Below the pieces are notes generated by a model, which worked only from the letters and a program-made list of their open reading frames with translations, made no database searches and had not been told where the DNA came from. A DNA stretch of 64,000 nt from Candidatus Binatia bacterium. Its GTDB lineage: Bacteria; Desulfobacterota; Binatia; HRBIN30. Below, one piece after another: positions 56,516 through 64,000 of this stretch (the stretch's first letter is position 1; each line of letters starts with the position of its first letter). The translations under genes and the position numbers were made by a program. Location of the stretch: assembly GCA_026415395.1 (NCBI GenBank), contig JAOAHD010000002.1, positions 186,001 to 250,000 on the forward strand, given 5' to 3'.

Positions 56516-58191
56516 CGAGGCCTGGTGACCACCACAGCGACGGTGGCTGCATTCTCCCCGCAGAGGATGAGCCCCATCCCGTTGTGGTGTTCCACAATGG
56601 CAGAATGCTCACGATGGAACGCGGCGCTCCGCCGGATGCTACGGTGCTCGTGACACGAGGCGGGCGCATCGAGGCCGTAGGTGGCCGCGAGCTGCTGCAG
56701 CGCTACCCCCATGCATCCCATGTGGATTTGGCAGGATGCTGGTTGTGCCCGGGTTTCATCGATGCCCATAACCACCTGTCGATTGCGGCCTTGCATCCGC
56801 TGTGGGCCGACTTGTCTGCCGTGCGCAACGAAGAAGAGCTGGCAAACGTGCTGCGCGCGCAGGCGGCGCGCGACCCTCACGCGCCGTGGGTTCGGGGGGC
56901 GAATTGGAACGAAGTGGAAACCGGGCTGCTTCCCGACCGCCGCATGCTCGACCGCATCGGTCTCGATCGCCCAATCTTGATTGCGCATTACACCCTGCAC
57001 CAAGGAGTGGTGTGTTCCCGCGGGCTCGATGAGCTCGGCATTGGTCGCAGCACGCCCGATCCACCCGGGGGCATGATTGCGCGCGACTGGGAAGGCAACC
57101 CCAGCGGCTTGTTGGTGGAGCGAGCCTGGAGCGAAGCCCATGCGCGGTCGGTGATGCCGTACCGTGATCGTGATCGCCACGATGATTGGATTGTGGAGCG
57201 GGCTCAGTTGCTGCTTGCTGAGGGGATCACGTGTGTGCACGACGCTGCATGCCCGCCCGCAGCAGAGCAAGCCTATTGGCGGTTGGCGCGTTCGAACCGA
57301 CTGCCGATTTCGGTGCTCGTCATGCCCCACGCGGAGGCCATCTTGCGCGGCCAGGATCCCCAGCGATGGCATGGTCCACCCACGGGAGAAGGAGACGAAT
57401 GGCTGCGCGTAGGGCCAATGAAGTTCTTTGCCGATGGCGGCATCGCTCCCGCCTTGGACGTGTGCGCGGCTGGCATCCGCATGCAAATGGGCATGGAGTT
57501 CACTGACTTGCAGGCAGAGCTCGAGCGAGCGGTGGCTCACGGCTTTCGGGTCGCCGTGCACGCGATCGGTAACGCGGGGCTGGAACGCGCGCTCTCTTCG
57601 TTCGCTGAGATTCGCCGGCGGAACCCGAGCGCAGATTTGCGTTTTCGGGTGGAGCATGCGTGTTTGGCGTCTGAGGAGCAGTTGCGCCGCTTACGCGAGC
57701 TAGGAGGTGTCGCGGTGGTCCAACCGGGATTTCTCCACCACTTGGGCGAGGCCGTGCTCGAAGTCCGTTTCGATAATGCCACCTGGCTCCCCTTTGGAAC
57801 GATGATGGAGATCGGACTTCCCCTGGCAGCCTCCTCTGACGACCCGTGCGCGTTGCGACCACCGTTACTCACAGCCAGCTACGGTGCCAGTCGCCGAACT
57901 GCGTCCGCACGCATTCTCGATCCCAGCGAAGCCGTACCCTATGAAGAGTGGCTGCGTGCTTACACGATCGGCGCGGCCTACGCCGGTGGTCAGGAGCATG
58001 AGCGTGGCTCGCTTGCCCCGGGTAAGCGAGCCGACCTTGTTGTCTTGCACGGTGAGTTGGACTCTATGGCTCCGCCACGAGTAGTGCAAACCTGGGTGGC
58101 GGGTAAGCTTGGCTGGGGTGAACTGGCGCCGCTTGCAGATGCTGGCCACTTTCGCGTTCCTGTGTCCGCGCCTGGTTCTGACACCCTCTGA
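56512..58191 (+). CDS. Metal-dependent amidohydrolase, YtcJ type
   Basis: A 559-residue amidohydrolase of the D-aminoacylase/YtcJ group. The metal site is built from FIDAHNHLS, MKFFADGGIAP (usual carbamylated-Lys/Asp neighbourhood), VAVHAIGNAGLE, RVEHACLASEE and LAASSDDPCAL. The closing GSLAPGKRADLVVL is typical for this superfamily. Substrates of YtcJ-like enzymes are mostly unknown (amides, N-acyl compounds). There is no signal peptide. Start at ATG 56512 overlaps the upstream membrane-protein stop. It is the last gene of the panBCD run. Confidence 0.9.
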   Translation: MTRPGDHHSDGGCILPAEDEPHPVVVFHNGRMLTMERGAPPDATVLVTRGGRIEAVGGRELLQRYPHASHVDLAGCWLCPGFIDAHNHLSIAALHPLWADLSAVRNEEELANVLRAQAARDPHAPWVRGANWNEVETGLLPDRRMLDRIGLDRPILIAHYTLHQGVVCSRGLDELGIGRSTPDPPGGMIARDWEGNPSGLLVERAWSEAHARSVMPYRDRDRHDDWIVERAQLLLAEGITCVHDAACPPAAEQAYWRLARSNRLPISVLVMPHAEAILRGQDPQRWHGPPTGEGDEWLRVGPMKFFADGGIAPALDVCAAGIRMQMGMEFTDLQAELERAVAHGFRVAVHAIGNAGLERALSSFAEIRRRNPSADLRFRVEHACLASEEQLRRLRELGGVAVVQPGFLHHLGEAVLEVRFDNATWLPFGTMMEIGLPLAASSDDPCALRPPLLTASYGASRRTASARILDPSEAVPYEEWLRAYTIGAAYAGGQEHERGSLAPGKRADLVVLHGELDSMAPPRVVQTWVAGKLGWGELAPLADAGHFRVPVSAPGSDTL

Positions 58192-58521
58192 ATTCGCGGC
58201 CCCCCCGCTTCAGAGAACAGCCGTGGCAGACGCTGATTCAAAAGTCGGCAGCGTTGGGCAAGTTCCGGGCGGCATACGCGCGGCAAGCAAAGTGAACAAG
58301 CAGGCAGAGCGTGGTCGCAAGGCGAGCCGGCAAAGGAGTGTAAACCGTTCTCGGTGCAGACGAGGCGAAATCAGGTAGGCCGGGCGACGCTGATCTTCGC
58401 CGCCGAACTTGCAGAACAGTTTGTCGGCGCCGTCGCAGCATCTTCTCACGTCGGAGAGGGTGTGTTAAACAGTTGTTTACCTCTCTACGGTATCTGGCGT
58501 TCCACGAAATCGGGGTGTTGC
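58192..58521. other. 330-base region without a gene
   Basis: Starts after the amidohydrolase stop with a C7 run and shows no reading frame with a ribosome site. An open frame enters from it into the next small gene but has no start signals. No terminator hairpin with T-run is obvious. Confidence 0.5.
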
Positions 58522-58827
58522 ATGCAAGCGTCTTCGTCATTGTCCGAGCGCCAACAGCTACAGGAGAAGTTGTGGACGTATGCGCAGCGTATCGTCGTGC
58601 TCCTCGTTGCTGTCGGAGTGGGGGTATTCATCGGCTTTCAATTGTGGGGCGAGGCCGGGCAACTGCGGCAAGAGGTTCGAGAGCTCAAGGATCGCGTGCT
58701 CATGCGGGAAAAGGAACGGGATACTCTAAAAAGCCAAATGGCGATTATCGATCGCGACAAGAAGGAATTGGAAAAGCGTTTCCAAGACCTTCAGGCCCGC
58801 TGTGGCGCAGAAGTGCAGCCTCGGTGA
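58522..58827 (+). CDS. Small membrane-anchored coiled-coil protein
   Basis: A 101-residue protein: ~18 polar residues, one membrane segment (IVVLLVAVGVGVFIGFQLW, about 23-41), then ~55 residues of charged heptad-like sequence (LRQEVRELKDRVLMREKERD, ELEKRFQDLQARC). The layout resembles the FtsB/FtsL divisome type, but the sequence lacks specific marks, so I name no gene. The ATG at 58522 lies seven bases after GGGGTG. It is a probable single-gene unit about 100 bases before ffh, with a promoter-like element between them. Confidence 0.7.
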   Translation: MQASSSLSERQQLQEKLWTYAQRIVVLLVAVGVGVFIGFQLWGEAGQLRQEVRELKDRVLMREKERDTLKSQMAIIDRDKKELEKRFQDLQARCGAEVQPR

Positions 58828-58853
58828 CGGTGGGCAGGGGCGGTCGGGTCGGA

Positions 58854-58882
58854 TTGACAGGAGCGGGAGGCTCGTGTAGCTT
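58854..58882 (+). promoter_or_regulatory. Candidate sigma-70 promoter for the ffh operon
   Basis: A perfect -35 TTGACA (58854-58859), a 17-base spacer and a -10-like TAGCTT (58877-58882) sit about 46 bases before the ffh start. The arrangement is right for a housekeeping promoter. Confidence 0.45.
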
Positions 58883-58928
58883 GCAGTGCTCCCAAAGTCA
58901 GGAGTAATTCACACCACTGGCATCACGC

Positions 58929-60263
58929 ATGTTCGACTCGCTTTCCGAGAAGCTGGATCAGACCATCCGTCGGCTTCGGGGGCTCGGCAAAATCACCGAC
59001 CGTAACATTGAAGAAGCTGTGCGGGAGGTGCGTTTAGCCCTGCTCGACGCGGACGTGCATTTTCAGGTTGCCAAGGAGTTTACTGAACGCGTCCGCCAAA
59101 AAGCGCTCGGGCAAGAGGTTCTCCAAAGCCTCACGCCTGCCCAGCATTTCGTGAAGATCGTCGCCGCGGAGCTCACTCGGGTAATGGGCGGCGAGGCGGT
59201 GCCACTTGAAATTAAGGGCCCGCCGCCTGTGGTGCTGTTATTGGTGGGCTTGCAGGGTTCGGGGAAAACCACCTCGGCAGCAAAGCTCGCTCGGTATTTG
59301 GCCGAAGAACGAGGCCGGAAGCCGTACTTGGTTTCTGTCGACGTGTACCGGCCTGCGGCGATGGAGCAGCTTTCCATCCTGGCGGGGCAAATTGGGGTGC
59401 CGGTGTATCCCAGCCAGGCGGAACGCGATCCGGTCGAAATTGCTCGCGAGGCCGTGGATGCCGCAAAGCAGCTCGGGTGCGACACCGTGCTCATCGACAC
59501 GGCTGGCCGCTTGCACGTGGACGCAGAACTGATGGAGGAGCTCGAACGCATTCAAAAAGCGGTTCGCCCCCAGCATGTGCTTCTGGTTGTCGACGCGATG
59601 ACCGGTCAAGACGCAGTGCAAATTGCCCGCGGGTTTCATGACCGATTGCAGGTCAGCGGCGTCATTTTGACCAAGCTCGATGGAGATGCGCGGGGCGGGG
59701 CAGCGCTGTCTATCCGGACGGTGACCGGTGCACCCATTCTGTTTGCGGGCACGGGGGAGAAGGTCGATCGGCTAGAAACCTTTTATCCGGACCGCATGGC
59801 TCGCCGTATCCTGGGAATGGGGGACGTGCTGAGCCTCGTGGAACGAGCGGAGCGAGCGTACGATGCCAAACAGGCTGAGGAGCTGCAACGCAAGCTCCGG
59901 CGCAATGAGTTCACGATCGAGGACTTTCGCGAGCAGCTTCGCGCTGTGCGCAAAATGGGGGCCATGGGTGAGTTGCTCGGCATGATTCCCGGAATGAAAA
60001 AGTTCGTGCGTGGTGTCGACTTGGGCGCGGCCGAGGAGGAACTCAAGCGCATCGAAGCAATCATCAATTCCATGACCAAGGCCGAACGCCAGAACCATCT
60101 AATTCTGAACGCCAGCCGGCGGCGGCGCATTGCTCAAGGAAGCGGCACCAGCGTGGCTGAAGTGAACAGGTTTTTGAAGCAATTCGAGCAAACACGAAAA
60201 ATGATGAAGCAAATGACCAAGGCGATGGGCCGGGGTGGGCTTCCTTCGCGCCTCGGCTTCTGA
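58929..60263 (+). CDS. ffh: Signal recognition particle protein Ffh
   Basis: A 444-residue SRP54 GTPase. The N and G domains show G1 [11 protein letters not shown] (107-117), [12 protein letters not shown] (G3) and [10 protein letters not shown] (G4). The M domain from about 300 has [23 protein letters not shown] and a Met-rich tail binding signal peptides and 4.5S RNA. It targets membrane and secretory proteins to the translocon with FtsY. It opens the cluster ffh-rpsP-khpA-rimM-trmD-(methylase)-rplS, a gene order conserved across many bacteria. Confidence 0.98.
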   Translation: MFDSLSEKLDQTIRRLRGLGKITDRNIEEAVREVRLALLDADVHFQVAKEFTERVRQKALGQEVLQSLTPAQHFVKIVAAELTRVMGGEAVPLEIKGPPPVVLLLVGLQGSGKTTSAAKLARYLAEERGRKPYLVSVDVYRPAAMEQLSILAGQIGVPVYPSQAERDPVEIAREAVDAAKQLGCDTVLIDTAGRLHVDAELMEELERIQKAVRPQHVLLVVDAMTGQDAVQIARGFHDRLQVSGVILTKLDGDARGGAALSIRTVTGAPILFAGTGEKVDRLETFYPDRMARRILGMGDVLSLVERAERAYDAKQAEELQRKLRRNEFTIEDFREQLRAVRKMGAMGELLGMIPGMKKFVRGVDLGAAEEELKRIEAIINSMTKAERQNHLILNASRRRRIAQGSGTSVAEVNRFLKQFEQTRKMMKQMTKAMGRGGLPSRLGF

Positions 60264-60303
60264 GCTTGGTCGTGGATTTGACTGTAGGGGAGGAAAATCG
60301 CAC

Positions 60304-60603
60304 ATGGCAACCACAATCCGCTTAGCCCGGCACGGATCGAAGAAACGCCCTTTTTACCGCATCGTTGTGGCGGATTCGCGCGCGCCGCGCGACGGGCGCC
60401 GGTTAGACCAAATCGGGTACTACGATCCGACCCGCAACCCGGCGGTTGTACACATTGACGAGGCGAAGCTGAACACGTGGTTGCAGCGCGGAGCACAGGT
60501 GAGCTTGACGGTATCGCAGTTGATTCATCGGGTTCGCCGGTCGCAAGGCGCGGCGAGCGAAGCGATCGGGTCGGCACCACAAGCTGGGGAGGCAGAAGCA
60601 TGA
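60304..60603 (+). CDS. rpsP: 30S ribosomal protein S16
   Basis: A 99-residue ribosomal protein recognised from [32 protein letters not shown] and [11 protein letters not shown]. The ATG is preceded by GGGGAGG. It ends TGA overlapping the khpA ATG. The C-terminal 20 residues are an Ala/Glu-rich extension after the conserved core. Confidence 0.98.
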   Translation: MATTIRLARHGSKKRPFYRIVVADSRAPRDGRRLDQIGYYDPTRNPAVVHIDEAKLNTWLQRGAQVSLTVSQLIHRVRRSQGAASEAIGSAPQAGEAEA

Positions 60604-60836
60604 AGGAACTGGTTCAGGTTTTGGCGAAGCACTTGGTCACGAAGCCGGACGCCGTCGAGGTGCGGGAAACGCAGGGGGAGACCGCTTCCGTGGTGGAGCT
60701 GAAGGTGGCGCGGGAGGACCTGGGGCGGATTATCGGCAAGCAGGGGCGGATGGCGAAGTCGATTCGCACCATCCTCAACGCCGCGGCGTCGCGTGCCAAT
60801 CGCAAAGTCATTCTCGAAATCATCGAAGAAAAGTAA
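60600..60836 (+). CDS. khpA: KH-domain RNA-binding protein KhpA
   Basis: A 78-residue KH protein (YlqC family). The start [19 protein letters not shown] and the GxxG loop motif [17 protein letters not shown] are typical. It binds structured RNA, usually as partner of KhpB, in translation-linked control. The ATG shares bases with the S16 stop (ATGA) and has GGGGAGG upstream. Confidence 0.96.
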   Translation: MKELVQVLAKHLVTKPDAVEVRETQGETASVVELKVAREDLGRIIGKQGRMAKSIRTILNAAASRANRKVILEIIEEK

Positions 60837-60888
60837 GAAAACTTCGATTGCACGTGGGCGCACGCCCGTAGGCGAACGAGCCGGGTGG

Positions 60889-61386
60889 GTGCGCATCGGC
60901 AAAATTGTCGGGTTGCATGCTTTAGCAGGGGAAGTGCGCCTGCTGCCGGATAATCCAGACGCGGCGGTACTCCCACCTGGAACCAACGTCGAATTGCGGC
61001 GCCCTGGCGAGGTGCGCTCGGCCGAGGTGCGCGGCGCCCGACGCCATCAGCGCCTGCTGTTGCTGCAGTTTGCTGGCGTGGAGGATCGCTCGACGGCCGA
61101 GCAGTATCGCGACTTCGAAGTTTGGATCCGTACCGAGCAACTGCCGCTGGCCGGTGCCAACGAGTACTACTACTTCGAACTCGAAGGCATGGAGGTATAC
61201 ACCACGGCCGGTGCATGGCTTGGAGTCGTGACCTCGGTGATGCCCACTGCAGCCGCCGATGTGCTGGTGATTCAGGGCAAGGAAAAGGAGTACCTCGTGC
61301 CGATGGTGGGGCAGTTCGTGAAGTCCATCGACCGGACGACTCGCCGTGTGTGCATTGATCCCATCCCTGGGTTACTGGAACCCTGA
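60889..61386 (+). CDS. rimM: Ribosome maturation factor RimM
   Basis: A protein of about 165 residues starting [20 protein letters not shown], then the PRC-barrel part ([39 protein letters not shown]). RimM binds S19 and aids 30S maturation; its location between khpA and trmD is canonical. I prefer the GTG at 60889 because it fits the usual N-terminus and length; an earlier GTG at 60793 would add 32 residues read out of frame from the khpA end. The stop overlaps trmD by one base. Confidence 0.93.
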   Translation: MRIGKIVGLHALAGEVRLLPDNPDAAVLPPGTNVELRRPGEVRSAEVRGARRHQRLLLLQFAGVEDRSTAEQYRDFEVWIRTEQLPLAGANEYYYFELEGMEVYTTAGAWLGVVTSVMPTAAADVLVIQGKEKEYLVPMVGQFVKSIDRTTRRVCIDPIPGLLEP

Positions 61387-62120
61387 TGCACTTTTTCCTT
61401 CTCACGCTGTTCCCGGAATTCTTTCACTCCCCGCTTTCGAGCTCCATGCTCAAGAAGGGTCAAGAGCGTGGCGCAGTGTCCTTCGAACTCGTGAACATTC
61501 GCGACTTTGCTACGGACAAGCACCGGGTGACGGACGACACCCCGTACGGGGGCGGCGAGGGCATGGTGATGAAGCCAGAGCCCATCGTGGCCGCGCTCGA
61601 GTCGTTGGACCAAGGGTGCGAACGCCCTTATCGGATCCTGCTGTCTCCGCAGGGGCGTTTGTTGAATCAAGCCCACGTGGAGGAGTTAGCGCGCAAGGCA
61701 GCACTGGCGCTGGTGTGCGGTCGCTACGAGGGCGTGGATGCACGGGTGAGCCACTTCGTCGATGAGGAACTTTCCATCGGAGATTATGTGCTTTCGGGTG
61801 GCGAAATCGCTGCTTTGGTTGTGGTGGATGCTGTCGCTCGCCTGGTGCCCGGCGTTCTAGGTTCCCCCGCCTCGATCCACTGCGAGTCGTTTGCCAACGG
61901 GCTGCTCGAATACCCTCAATACACGCGCCCGCAAGAGTTCCGCGGCTTGCGCGTGCCCGAAGTGCTGCTTTCCGGCGATCATGAGGCCATCGCACGGTGG
62001 CGCCGCCAAGAGTCGCTACGGCGCACATGGGAAAGACGCCCCGATTTGCTCGCCCGTGCTCAACTCACCGCCGAAGATCGCGAATTCTTACGATCCCTAG
62101 GGGCAGTGATCGATGGCTGA
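61386..62120 (+). CDS. trmD: tRNA (guanine-37-N1)-methyltransferase TrmD
   Basis: A 244-residue SPOUT methylase that modifies G37 of tRNAs to prevent frameshifting. Seen: [28 protein letters not shown], and the knot [25 protein letters not shown] and VPGVLG. It begins on the last base of the rimM stop and ends overlapping the following SPOUT gene by eight bases. Confidence 0.97.
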   Translation: MHFFLLTLFPEFFHSPLSSSMLKKGQERGAVSFELVNIRDFATDKHRVTDDTPYGGGEGMVMKPEPIVAALESLDQGCERPYRILLSPQGRLLNQAHVEELARKAALALVCGRYEGVDARVSHFVDEELSIGDYVLSGGEIAALVVVDAVARLVPGVLGSPASIHCESFANGLLEYPQYTRPQEFRGLRVPEVLLSGDHEAIARWRRQESLRRTWERRPDLLARAQLTAEDREFLRSLGAVIDG

Positions 62121-62673
62121 CCTGTACCTAGCCTTACTCCATCACCCAATGCTGGACAAAAATGGTCAGATCGTTGCCACCGCGCTGACCAACATGGACA
62201 TCCACGATATCGCCCGCAGTGCGCTCACCTACGGGGTGCGGCGTTTTTATGTGGCCCACCCGGTGCGCGCGCTACGCCTGCTGGCACAAAAGATCATCGA
62301 CCATTGGCAAACCGGCTACGGTGCCAGTTACAACGAAACGCGTAAAGAAGCCCTGGAAATTGTAAGCCTAGAAACCGATTTGGACGGGGTTTTGCTGGCA
62401 ATCGAGCGAGAAGGTGGGCGCCGACCCCTGGTCGTGGCCACGTCGGCAAAACGAGGACTTGGGCGGGTGAGCTTTGCGGAACTGCGGAGGCGCTTAGAAA
62501 CCGATTCGGATCCCTACCTGCTCGTGCTCGGTACGGGATGGGGGTTAGCCCCGGAATTGATTGCCCGCTGCGACCTATTTCTCGAACCGATCGAAGGAGT
62601 TGGAGATTACAATCATTTGTCGGTGCGCTCTGCAGCGGCGATCATGCTTGACCGATTGCGCGGCCAGCGCTAG
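62113..62673 (+). CDS. SPOUT-type RNA methyltransferase (DUF2168/TM1570-like)
   Basis: A 186-residue protein of the second SPOUT family often found beside trmD in some lineages. It starts [20 protein letters not shown], has [31 protein letters not shown] and a C-terminal knot [17 protein letters not shown] with [17 protein letters not shown]. The latter segment is a SAM-binding trefoil knot. Target RNA is not known. Overlap with trmD suggests coupled translation. Confidence 0.85.
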   Translation: MADLYLALLHHPMLDKNGQIVATALTNMDIHDIARSALTYGVRRFYVAHPVRALRLLAQKIIDHWQTGYGASYNETRKEALEIVSLETDLDGVLLAIEREGGRRPLVVATSAKRGLGRVSFAELRRRLETDSDPYLLVLGTGWGLAPELIARCDLFLEPIEGVGDYNHLSVRSAAAIMLDRLRGQR

Positions 62674-62718
62674 CAAGCTGGGCTTCGGTTCGCCGACGAG
62701 CTTGCAAGGAGAGCCACC

Positions 62719-63063
62719 ATGAACGTGATCGACGCTATCGAGCAAAAGCAGCTACGGTCGGATATTCCAGACTTTCGCCCGGGTGACACGGTGCGCGTAC
62801 ACTGCATCGTGGCGGAAGGGGATAAGGAGCGCATTCAGGTGTTCGAGGGCGTGGTTCTTAGGCGGTCGCGCGGTGCCAACCGGGCTACGTTTACGGTGCG
62901 CAAGGTCTCTTACGGGGTCGGCGTGGAGCGAACGTTTCCCCTGCACTCGCCGCGCATCGAAAAGATCGAGGTGGTCAGCCGCGGTAAAGTGCGGCGGGCC
63001 AAGCTCTACTATTTGCGCGGGCGCACGGGCAAGGCAGCACGGATTCAGGAAATTCAGTCCTAG
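62719..63063 (+). CDS. rplS: 50S ribosomal protein L19
   Basis: A 114-residue ribosomal protein with [35 protein letters not shown] and [14 protein letters not shown]. It ends the translation cluster. A small inverted repeat (GCAAGCT ... AGCTTGC, 62673-62705) lies directly before it. Confidence 0.98.
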   Translation: MNVIDAIEQKQLRSDIPDFRPGDTVRVHCIVAEGDKERIQVFEGVVLRRSRGANRATFTVRKVSYGVGVERTFPLHSPRIEKIEVVSRGKVRRAKLYYLRGRTGKAARIQEIQS

Positions 63064-63186
63064 CGGCACTGTTCTCTTGAGGCTGTTCGACCGGCGTTTG
63101 GAAGCGCAGCTTGTCAGCCTGGGCTCCGGGCAAAATGCGCGGTGCGGGCAACCGTGGCTGCAGCCCTGGGTTGCGAGCGGCGCCGC

Positions 63187-63975
63187 TCACGTTCCACCGC
63201 CAGCCCGCGGGAACTTGGCGAGCACGAAACCTCGCATCGCAGCGGCAACTTCGGCTCGCTCGTAGTCGAGACTGACCACGTGAAAACTTCTCTGTAGCCG
63301 CAGTATTTGTACCGGACCGGCTAGGTGCTCGCGCAGGTATTCCACCCCTTCCCACAGGCAGGTGTGGTCGAGTTCGGATTGCACAACCAACGTGGGCTGC
63401 GCCACTTCCTTCACCTCGCCGCGCACGACCCTCTGAAGCTTGACGAGTTCGGCCACGGCACGCAGTGGAATCACGTCATAACCGACCCGCGCACTCCGTG
63501 CTGCGGGATCGGCAATGTCGCTTTCTCCTTTGGGCCAATATGGGCGGATGCGGGCCAGCAGTGGCAAGAAGGCTGCGGCCTTTTCGATCCACCACGCGCG
63601 CAGAAATAGGGCGGGTGCGAGCAGGATTAACGCGGCCACCCATCGTGCGCGCGTTGCCGCAAGATGCAACGCGAGCAGTCCCCCGAGCGACTGCCCGACC
63701 ACGACCACCGGCGACCCTTCTGCCCCGGCTTGCCGGGCCGCCTCTTCGGTAGCCGCGTACCACTGCTGCCATGAGGTCACGGCAAGCGCTGCGGGAGAGG
63801 CGCCGTGACCCGGCAACAGCGGAACCAGAGCTTGGTGTCCAGCGCCCGCTGCGGACTCGGCGAGAAACCGCATTTCATCCGGTGTGGCGGTAAACCCATG
63901 CAGAAATAGGTGCGCGGGCGCGCCGCCCGCATAGGTTAAAGCAACCGCTGTCTTGGCAGGAACCGTGTTGTTCAT
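63187..63975 (-). CDS. Alpha/beta hydrolase (carboxylesterase/lysophospholipase type)
   Basis: A 262-residue hydrolase from the ATG at 63975. Catalytic Ser96 lies in VVGQSLGGLLAL, the Asp in VQSELDHTC and the His in RSFHVVSLDYER, an Est30/YvaK-like order; the oxyanion motif is LFLHGFTATPDE. The family cleaves short-chain esters or monoacylglycerols. An upstream TTG at 63996 is possible, but the window edge hides its ribosome site. It converges on rplS. Confidence 0.9.
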   Translation of the reverse strand: MNNTVPAKTAVALTYAGGAPAHLFLHGFTATPDEMRFLAESAAGAGHQALVPLLPGHGASPAALAVTSWQQWYAATEEAARQAGAEGSPVVVVGQSLGGLLALHLAATRARWVAALILLAPALFLRAWWIEKAAAFLPLLARIRPYWPKGESDIADPAARSARVGYDVIPLRAVAELVKLQRVVRGEVKEVAQPTLVVQSELDHTCLWEGVEYLREHLAGPVQILRLQRSFHVVSLDYERAEVAAAMRGFVLAKFPRAGGGT

Positions 63976-64000
63976 ACCGGCTCGGCTACCTGCCAACGGC

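Noticed and set aside
56380-57657. A 425-codon open frame antisense to the amidohydrolase gene
   Set aside because: Shadow frame without start signals; metal-site motifs lie on the + strand.
1-64000. tRNA, rRNA, tmRNA or SRP RNA genes
   Set aside because: I scanned the intergenic regions by eye for T-loop and conserved rRNA motifs and found none; a tRNAscan/Rfam run would be decisive.

Overview
The window looks like a GC-rich chromosome segment from a diderm (Gram-negative) bacterium. Outer-membrane lipoprotein genes (lolA, an lnt-like gene), several lipobox-bearing secreted proteins, an RNase J gene, and surface proteins with Thr/Pro-rich linkers and a 'CGNG...GEECDDGN' Cys-rich repeat all fit a deltaproteobacterium-like lineage such as Myxococcota, Desulfobacterota or Candidatus Binatota. 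That placement is inference; there is no rRNA gene in the window to settle it.

Layout. 0-3.2 kb: the tail of an acyl-CoA dehydrogenase gene, a small membrane protein overlapping an apolipoprotein N-acyltransferase gene, and an RRM RNA-binding protein. 3.3-12.0 kb: a SLOG-like protein, a GH31 glycosidase lipoprotein, a ComEA-like helix-hairpin-helix protein, an aldo/keto reductase, a FecR/DUF6600 protein and two small unknown proteins. 12.1-22.7 kb (minus strand): a three-gene, translationally coupled operon that looks like a phage-defence locus and is heavily decayed. It encodes a NERD-pseudokinase-kinase-P-loop fusion, an unrecognised ~607-residue protein and a ~1,690-residue HerA/FtsK-type ATPase. 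23.2-25.8 kb: a mosaic secreted surface protein. 25.9-31.0 kb: rnj-ftsK-lolA-yajQ operon. 31.2-35.0 kb: operon of a CrtC-like protein, an APH-type phosphotransferase and an aldehyde dehydrogenase. 35.1-41.7 kb: mutS, glnD and xerD. 41.6-45.8 kb (minus): sugar-type ABC importer (binding protein and two permeases), smpB, ogt. 45.9-47.2 kb: AzgA-type purine permease. 47.2-48.8 kb: gene-free stretch with REP-like palindromes. 48.8-53.1 kb: Ig-like/Kazal surface lipoprotein, thioredoxin and deoxynucleoside kinase. 53.3-58.2 kb: panB-panC-panD, a polytopic membrane protein and an amidohydrolase, mostly overlapping. 58.5-63.1 kb: the translation cluster ffh-rpsP-khpA-rimM-trmD-SPOUT methylase-rplS. 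The window ends in an alpha/beta hydrolase.

The most interesting region is 12.1-22.7 kb. Joining the fragments requires about eleven separate lesions: one 5-bp tandem duplication, seven 1-2 base indels (six in or beside short runs, one in a dinucleotide repeat), and three in-frame stops each explainable by one transition. After this, three clean reading frames of about 1,241, 607 and 1,687 residues appear, with GTGA and 11-base overlaps between them. Every housekeeping gene around it is intact, so real decay is more likely than general sequencing error. No methyltransferase, phosphorothioation or other modification gene is present beside it. The kinase / middle protein / giant ATPase order and sizes recall kinase-containing defence systems such as MADS (mad6-8) and Pgl/BREX (PglW), and the ATPase recalls DptH, but identity with any of these is unproven.
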